64,000 nt of DNA from Vulcanimicrobiota bacterium. GTDB lineage: Bacteria > Vulcanimicrobiota > Xenobia > Xenobiales > JADMJV01. Positions 59,721 to 64,000 of this stretch are shown here, one piece after another. The stretch lies in NCBI GenBank assembly GCA_019637395.1, contig JAHBVR010000007.1, positions 271,738 to 335,737 on the forward strand. The letters are read 5' to 3'. The position numbers and the translations under genes were made by a program. Position 1 is the first letter of the stretch; each line of letters starts with the position of its first letter. The notes under the pieces were generated by a model. That model was not told the origin of the DNA. It did not search any database and saw nothing but the letters and a program-made list of their open reading frames with translations.

Positions 59721-59798
59721 ATGCGAATGATTGTGCTATGGTTACTGGGAGTGCCGATTTCCGGAATCATCCTGCTTAAATTGCTGCATATGATCTAA
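59721..59798 (+). CDS. 25-residue hydrophobic peptide gene
   Basis: The short ORF encodes one membrane span: MRMIVLWLLGVPISGIILLK, then a short LLHMI tail. A strong ribosome site (AGAGGAGG, 9 bases before ATG) and its own small upstream dyad support expression. I recall small single-span peptides of similar composition in many bacteria, of unknown function. The stop overlaps the end of the convergent endonuclease gene. Confidence 0.6.
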   Translation: MRMIVLWLLGVPISGIILLKLLHMI

Positions 59799-60844
59799 CC
59801 GAGCCGCAGTTCGGCAAAAGCGGCCGAGAAGTCGAGCTTATCGGCCCACTCAGGGTGATCGATAAAGGGATTGCGATTGCCCTGAAGTTCAAAGATGGCC
59901 TGGTTTCGATGTAATTCATACAGAGAAACCGGGTCTTCTTTATGCCAGCGCAAAAACGTCTCGATGTCTTCCGGCCGATACTCGTCAGACTTCTCCCCAA
60001 TCTCCTCGGGGTAGCGCAACAGGAAGTAGAGGGCGGCCCGAGCCACCGCGCCCTTACCGGCGTCCGGCTCGAAACGATTGATGTCCTTGGGTGCCCAGCC
60101 CCCCAGGCTGCGGTCCTCCGGCTGATGCCGGGTATCGCCATAAGGACGACAACCTCGTTGCTCGTTGGCCTTCTTCTCACAGGCGAAAAGAATGTGCAAA
60201 TCGCCTTTGGGCGTACGGTCGTGGTCGAAGAAATACTGCGGCACCGAATGCTCACCGTTGTAATAGCGGTGCCCCTCCACCAGGGCAATACGCTGGGCGA
60301 TTTCCAACGCGTTACCGGGAGCCTTGAGCAATTCCTCGCCCCACTGCCTGGCCTGCTCTTGAAAGTTGACTTTGACGTTGACCTTGCGCTCCACCACGGT
60401 GCCGTCCGCGTGCACACGCGGTTTTCCCTGGACCTTGATCTTCTGTTTGAAATCCTTGGCTTTGGTCACCCGGATCGGATCGTTGGTCTTCACCGGCTCC
60501 GCGGCGTAGATACTCTGCAGGCGTAAATTGGGACGCAGGTCCACCCAGGGGAACAAATATTTGGGCGGGTCGAAGCTGAATTTCTCACGATGCGTGCGGC
60601 GCACCAGTTCGCTCAACTGGTTATAGTCGGCCGCCCTATCACCGTAGTAGCGAGACCGGTCCACCAGGTCCTTCGCCTCGTCGTAGTAAGGCTTACCGGC
60701 CGCTTCCAGGACTTTCTTGAGATTGGCGGGCACCTCGTGGTCGGCGGAGGTGGGCACAAAACGGTCGACCGGCGCTGCGGCAGTCGCCGCCGCGTTGGAC
60801 TTGAACTGTGGGACGAGAGCTGAATGGAGAGCGCCGACCTGCAT
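59795..60844 (-). CDS. Endonuclease I-like protein without a signal peptide
   Basis: The 349 residues end in an endonuclease I (EndA) domain: NGEHSVPQYFFDHDR (with the essential H-x-x-P motif), GDLHILFACEKKANEQRGCR (D-L-H and N/R), KGAVARAALYFLLRYPEEIG, RWHKEDPVSLYELHRNQAIF and QGNRNPFIDHPEW. The enzyme cuts DNA or RNA with metal ions. Typical EndA is periplasmic; this one starts with a 75-residue non-hydrophobic Ala/Pro-rich segment and no signal peptide. It is divergent from the ADP-ribosylglycohydrolase gene. Confidence 0.87.
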   Translation of the reverse strand: MQVGALHSALVPQFKSNAAATAAAPVDRFVPTSADHEVPANLKKVLEAAGKPYYDEAKDLVDRSRYYGDRAADYNQLSELVRRTHREKFSFDPPKYLFPWVDLRPNLRLQSIYAAEPVKTNDPIRVTKAKDFKQKIKVQGKPRVHADGTVVERKVNVKVNFQEQARQWGEELLKAPGNALEIAQRIALVEGHRYYNGEHSVPQYFFDHDRTPKGDLHILFACEKKANEQRGCRPYGDTRHQPEDRSLGGWAPKDINRFEPDAGKGAVARAALYFLLRYPEEIGEKSDEYRPEDIETFLRWHKEDPVSLYELHRNQAIFELQGNRNPFIDHPEWADKLDFSAAFAELRLG

Positions 60845-60891
60845 TGCTCCAGCTTAGCCCCCGCCCCTGAAAACTACTTGAAACAGGATTA

Positions 60892-60906
60892 GTGTATTCA
60901 ATACAC
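60892..60906. promoter_or_regulatory. 15-bp palindrome between the nuclease and ADP-ribosylglycohydrolase genes
   Basis: GTGTATT-C-AATACAC is a perfect 7-bp inverted repeat. It lies 4 bases before the GTG start of the hydrolase and about 48 bases from the start of the divergent nuclease gene, so it could be an operator for one or both. Confidence 0.55.
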
Positions 60907-60910
60907 GAAG

Positions 60911-61768
60911 GTGAGAAAATTGCTTATCTTTTTGGCGATAGGAGATGCTTACGGGGCCGGGTTCGAGTATGCGCGGGCCGACTTTGTGGTGCGCCATAAC
61001 GATCTGAAACGCTACTACCAGCATCCTGAACATCTGGGCATTCGGCCGGGCATGTACACGGACGATACCCAGATGAGTCTGGCCGTGGCCGAAGCGCTAT
61101 TGGACCACTCCCGCCCCACTCCGCTGCACTGGGCCGAGCACTTCGTGCGCGCCTTCCGGCGCGAGCCACGCCACGGCTACGCCCAGCGTTTCTACGATTT
61201 TCTGCTGACGGTGAAAGATGGTAAGGATTTTCTGGCCCGTATCAAGCCGCACAGCGCCAAAAGCGGGGCCGCCATGCGCGCTCTGCCGGTCGGCTATTTA
61301 GCCACTCCGCAACTGGTTCTGGAAGTGGCCGCCGAGCAGGCCCGGCTCACTCACGACACTCCGGGCGGGATCCGTTCCGCTCAGGGGGTGGCTCTGAGCG
61401 CTCATTTTCTGCTGCGTGGCGGGCCCAAAGCCGGGTTGCCGGCTTATCTGGAAAAGCAGTTGGGCGGCGGCTGGTTCGACTGGCGGGGTTCGGTGGGCTC
61501 GGCCGGTATGGATAGCGCTCGGGCCGCTCTGACCTCGTTTCATCGTCATCCTTCCATGCAGGCCATGCTCAAAGAGTGCATCGCCTGGACCGGGGATGTG
61601 GACACCGTGGCCGCCCTGGCCCTGGGCCTGGCCGGCTGTGCTCCAGAAGTCGAGTGCGACTTGCCCGAGGTCTTGCTCCAGGATTTGGAAAATGGCCCTT
61701 TTGGTTCGGATTATATAAAGCAGCTCGACCAGCGTCTACGGGACCGCTTCTTGGGAGCTGTGACCTGA
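60911..61768 (+). CDS. ADP-ribosylglycohydrolase-family protein
   Basis: The 285-residue protein has the DraG/ARH fold: AIGDAYGAGFEY, YTDDTQMSLAVAEALL (first metal Asp pair), SAKSGAAMRALPVGYL, and TGDVDTVAALALGLAG (second metal Asp pair). It should remove ADP-ribose from proteins or nucleic acids, or hydrolyse a related N-glycosidic bond. GTG start with weak GAAGG upstream. No ADP-ribosyltransferase gene is seen nearby. The gene ends directly before an IS remnant. Confidence 0.9.
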   Translation: MRKLLIFLAIGDAYGAGFEYARADFVVRHNDLKRYYQHPEHLGIRPGMYTDDTQMSLAVAEALLDHSRPTPLHWAEHFVRAFRREPRHGYAQRFYDFLLTVKDGKDFLARIKPHSAKSGAAMRALPVGYLATPQLVLEVAAEQARLTHDTPGGIRSAQGVALSAHFLLRGGPKAGLPAYLEKQLGGGWFDWRGSVGSAGMDSARAALTSFHRHPSMQAMLKECIAWTGDVDTVAALALGLAGCAPEVECDLPEVLLQDLENGPFGSDYIKQLDQRLRDRFLGAVT

Positions 61769-61792
61769 GTCCCTACCAGCAGGTAGGAATGC

Positions 61793-62107
61793 CAGTTCAC
61801 GTGCAAAGACTTCATTGGCATCCTAGAAGCCTCGGAAGTAACTATAAGCATGGACGGAAAGGGCCGATGTCTGGACAACGTCATCTGCGAAAGACTCTGG
61901 AGGACTGTGAAATACGAGGAGGTATATCTGAAGGAATACCCGAACGGGAACGCTACTTAATACTTCTCGTTCTACAACAGCGAACGGCTGCACCAGGCCC
62001 TGGATTACCGGACGCCGGCCTCTCTGTTCTTGCCAGCCAGCTACCTTGAACTAAGGAAGCGGATCAAGCAACCAAACCTACCCGAAAACGGCACGGAAAC
62101 TTACTAA
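61793..62107 (+). pseudogene. IS3-family transposase orfB, C-terminal remnant
   Basis: One frame reads QFTCKDFIGILEASEV, SMDGKGRCLDNVICERLWRT (D and E of the DDE triad region), EEVYLKEY, then a TAA stop (61958-61960), and continues SFYNSERLHQALDYRTPASL. These are the typical C-terminal motifs of IS3-family OrfB. The gene lacks its first two-thirds and has an internal stop. Confidence 0.88.
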
Positions 62108-62113
62108 GAAAAC

Positions 62114-62142
62114 TGGGTTTTCTGTCCAACGATCGGGGTCCA
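62114..62142. repeat. Right terminal inverted repeat of the IS3-family remnant
   Basis: Read toward the element, the sequence ends TGGACCCCGATCGTTGGACA, which has the TGGACC-type end of IS3-family elements. It lies 7 bases after the orfB stop. A matching left end is not in the window. Confidence 0.65.
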
Positions 62143-62298
62143 CCTTAGGTCTTTTAGAGACATGACCAAAGTGAACACCGAGCTACACAGCAAGAAAAGG
62201 AGTATCCTGAACGCGTGTCTAGCGTGCATGCCCAGCCCCGGTCGACCCAGGCCGACCTGCGGGTGGCCCAGCGGCACCACCACGCCGGCGATTCTCAC
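62143..62298. other. 156-bp stretch with no supportable gene
   Basis: The stretch lies between the IS end and the RHS-linked membrane gene. Short frames exist on both strands, none with a ribosome site or recognisable motif. It may be part of the original insertion target or remnants of a further immunity gene. Confidence 0.5.
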
Positions 62299-62526
62299 TC
62301 AATAGTTGGGGATCGTGAAGATTGATAATAGGAAACCCAAGAAAACAAGGCGGACGACACCCTTTTTTTTGAATAGCCCAAAAGAACCAAGCCCTAGTTG
62401 ATAAACTAGGGGCTTCAAGAGTGATAGACTCAACAGGGAGGGCTCTCTCCGCATCCCCCAACTCATCGCGCTAATCTCAAAAGTTCGATAGGTCAAACAG
62501 CCTATTGCGGTATAGACAATAAGCAC
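62299..62526 (-). CDS. Small membrane protein downstream of the SUKH gene
   Basis: The 75-residue ORF starts GTG 62526, four bases after the immunity gene stop, with GGAG upstream. It has two or three hydrophobic segments (LIVYTAIGCLTY, LLSLSLLKPLVYQLGLG, VVRLVFLGFLLSIFTI). Codon use is AT-rich like the surrounding toxin locus. It may be an additional immunity or accessory protein. No family recognised. The frame is also open upstream as an overlap. Confidence 0.45.
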   Translation of the reverse strand: MLIVYTAIGCLTYRTFEISAMSWGMRREPSLLSLSLLKPLVYQLGLGSFGLFKKKGVVRLVFLGFLLSIFTIPNY

Positions 62527-62530
62527 AGCC

Positions 62531-62953
62531 TTAAGCTCCGATCCTAAGATGGACGCCCGCCAGGTAAAGCCTAATGAAATCCGCAAAGCTGTGAGCTACG
62601 GGGCTTGGGACTCCTAAGACGAATATTTCTGCTTTGTCAGTAGTTTCTTTGCTCAAATGGATTGCCACCAAATAGGCCGAAAACGAGCAATCCATAAACA
62701 CGAAACAGTCCGTGGGCAAAGTAGGGTCGCATATCGGGTATAGCTCTGTAATCGGCAAAAACCGGTTAAGTCCGTCGTCGGTCTCCCCGTCGTCCATTCC
62801 GTCAAAAGCTTTCAGGAACTCTCTGAAGTCCATCGGCAACAGAAGCCTATGCCTAGCTTGGAATTCATCCAAAGCGTTTTCCTCGGCTCCAGACCTCATC
62901 ACGAGCCCTTGTGCTGCCCAATGTGCCTCCAGCTCTCGAATCAGGTTTCTCAA
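62531..62953 (-). CDS. SMI1/KNR4 (SUKH) family immunity protein
   Basis: The 140 residues fit the SUKH fold: LIRELEAHWAAQ, ENALDEFQARHRLLLPMDFR, EFLKAFDGMDDGE and FVFMDCSFSAYLVAIHLS. SUKH proteins are common immunity proteins of polymorphic toxins. TTG start overlaps the toxin stop (TTGA), as expected for an immunity gene immediately behind its toxin. Confidence 0.85.
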   Translation of the reverse strand: MRNLIRELEAHWAAQGLVMRSGAEENALDEFQARHRLLLPMDFREFLKAFDGMDDGETDDGLNRFLPITELYPICDPTLPTDCFVFMDCSFSAYLVAIHLSKETTDKAEIFVLGVPSPVAHSFADFIRLYLAGVHLRIGA

Positions 62954-64000
62954 GGCATCATCCGCAAGGCCTGCTCAACGATCTGGAGTCGTAGTGCTTG
63001 AACTCCAGCAGCGTCGTTGCCAGAGGAGATAGCCCTGCGTGCAACCTCACCGTATGCCTCAAGTGTATCTCTGCTTAACCCCGCCGGGACCTGAACGTTC
63101 TGCAGATTCTCCCGTGCTCCGCGCAGACCGGTTCCAAAAAGATCTCTCAACTGGTCGACTTGGCCCGAGCCACTTGTATAGGCTTTGAGCTCCTTCATTG
63201 TCATGTTTTGGAAATTCTTTTGACCCAGGAACCTGCTGCTCTCCCAGCCTCCGAGGGTAATTTTGCCGGCTTTAGTCCTTCCGGCCATCTTACCCAGTGC
63301 GCCCATACCGTCAGTAAGGACCCAACTGCCAATTTCCCAGGCGTTGTGGTCGACCCAGTCTGTCCAATCTTGGCCCCAGCAGAGTACTTTAAGTTTTGCC
63401 TTTTTCGCCTTGATACGCAGCTTGGCTTTGGCCTGTGCGCTTGGGTCTTCGACTGGTTCGAGGCCATCGGGATCAAAATTTCCGATGGGATCGTTCGCGC
63501 AATAACGATACAGGTTGTAGTCTACGCCCTCACCCAGCGGATCCCGCGAAATCCAGCGCCGGTTCTTCGCGTCATAAACCCGGTAGGTGGCCAGGTCCAG
63601 ACCCGAGGTGGCGTGATGCCAGAGGCCGGCATATCCCCAGTCGCTCTCAAGATCGCCAGCTTCTTTGTTGCGCTCACCGTAGGTGCTGTAGCTGTATTCC
63701 GCCCTCACCGTGCCGGCGGAATCCACCAGCTCACGGACGGAGCCGAGGTGGTCCATCGCGTAGTAAAGTTTGGTGCTACCGCGCACCTCGCCCTGTCCGA
63801 AGAATCTCCGCGTAACCGGGAAACCAGTCTGCAGTCCATCGCGTTCGCACACAATGGACCCTCCCAGCCACCAATACAGCTTTTTACTTGTGACGGTGCC
63901 ATCGGTCAGCTCGGTAATCTTGGTCCGGCGCGACATGCCGTCGTATGCAAACTCCGACCTGGTGGTGCCCTGCACAATCGCGGTCACCCGGCCCTGGTCA
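62950..64000 (-). CDS. RHS-repeat polymorphic toxin, C-terminal part (gene continues beyond the window)
   Basis: 349 residues are visible. RHS features are present: SEFAYDGMSRRTKITELTDG, DHLGSVRELVDSAGTVRAEY, YSTYGERN and the end-of-core motif YRYCANDPIGNFDPDGLEP. The 165 residues after the core form the toxin part: a lysine-rich linker (AKLRIKAKKAKLK), then GSWVLTDGMGALGKMAG, KNFQNMTMKELKAYTSG and GEVARRAISSGNDAAGVQAL. I see no HNH, RNase or ADP-ribosyl motif in it. The SUKH immunity gene follows with an overlap. The 5' end, with any secretion signal, lies beyond 64000. Confidence 0.85.
   Translation of the reverse strand, partial: DQGRVTAIVQGTTRSEFAYDGMSRRTKITELTDGTVTSKKLYWWLGGSIVCERDGLQTGFPVTRRFFGQGEVRGSTKLYYAMDHLGSVRELVDSAGTVRAEYSYSTYGERNKEAGDLESDWGYAGLWHHATSGLDLATYRVYDAKNRRWISRDPLGEGVDYNLYRYCANDPIGNFDPDGLEPVEDPSAQAKAKLRIKAKKAKLKVLCWGQDWTDWVDHNAWEIGSWVLTDGMGALGKMAGRTKAGKITLGGWESSRFLGQKNFQNMTMKELKAYTSGSGQVDQLRDLFGTGLRGARENLQNVQVPAGLSRDTLEAYGEVARRAISSGNDAAGVQALRLQIVEQALRMMP

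Noticed and set aside
62219..62461. Minus-strand open frame of 80 codons next to the SUKH gene
   Set aside because: It overlaps the membrane-protein frame that follows the SUKH stop with correct spacing; composition is Gly/Pro/Arg-rich shadow.

Overview
This window is a gene-dense, GC-rich bacterial chromosome segment. Most genes are tightly packed and many overlap their neighbour by 1 to 4 bases in an NTGA pattern, where the next start codon (ATG, GTG, TTG and once probably CTG) shares bases with the previous stop. It carries housekeeping genes (pyrH, frr, uppS, cdsA, dxr, rseP, lipA, lipB, ahcY, initiator tRNA). Several proteins are large and unusual, joining known folds that have lost their catalytic residues. 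I cannot assign a phylum from sequence alone. CarD, type IV pilus-like genes, an RHS toxin, SARP signalling and HTTM proteins fit an uncultivated, environmental lineage rather than a well-known model group.

Layout. 1-7858: an oligopeptide-type ABC importer (end of binding protein, two permeases, two ATPases), followed without a break by a small tyrosine phosphatase, formimidoyltransferase, imidazolonepropionase, pseudouridine-phosphate glycosidase and a NIF3 protein. This looks like one long scavenging and catabolic operon. 7983-9330: ahcY and its terminator. 9295-16461: an acyltransferase, a formylglycine-type sulfatase, an aldo/keto reductase plus old-yellow-enzyme pair behind a perfect palindrome, a decayed Rpn-type nuclease gene and an ArsR regulator. 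16517-25951: a 1584-residue protein joining a dead M48 peptidase-like domain to an ABC1/UbiB-like kinase-like domain, a divergent HTTM pair, a response regulator fused to a pseudokinase, and a GT-C-like membrane protein.

25967-31412: an NTF2-like protein, initiator tRNA-fMet, small zinc-binding membrane proteins, a beta-propeller protein, glpK and a stand-alone ABC ATPase. 31489-39893: a short unknown protein and an ATLF-like zinc metalloprotease, then the conserved pyrH-frr-uppS-cdsA-dxr-rseP cluster, with a small extra ORF inside it and a 175-bp imperfect inverted repeat between dxr and rseP. 39890-46698 (minus strand): a five-gene operon running from two pilin-like proteins through a GspF/PilC platform protein to a membrane histidine kinase and a SARP-type response regulator.

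46760-53171: a TPR protein, an NPCBM-like secreted protein, an NrtR-like regulator, carD, and lipA-lipB-E2 acyltransferase as a lipoate/2-oxoacid dehydrogenase operon. 53258-60844: a small unknown gene behind a tandem 11-mer motif, a dead VapBC module, a Tlc-like carrier, two DUF2330 paralogues, a GMC oxidoreductase pair, a 25-residue membrane peptide and an endonuclease I homologue without a signal peptide. 60911-64000: an ADP-ribosylglycohydrolase, an IS3-family remnant, and the 3' end of an RHS polymorphic toxin with an SMI1/KNR4 immunity gene and a small membrane protein, in visibly AT-richer DNA.

The main candidates for undescribed biology are the dead-peptidase/kinase giant, the two signalling proteins built from inactivated domains (REC-pseudokinase, and REC-dead-HD-GYP-SARP tied to a pilus platform), the tandem 11-mer shared by two small unknown genes, and the RHS C-terminal toxin of unrecognised type. 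No CRISPR array or complete mobile element is visible.
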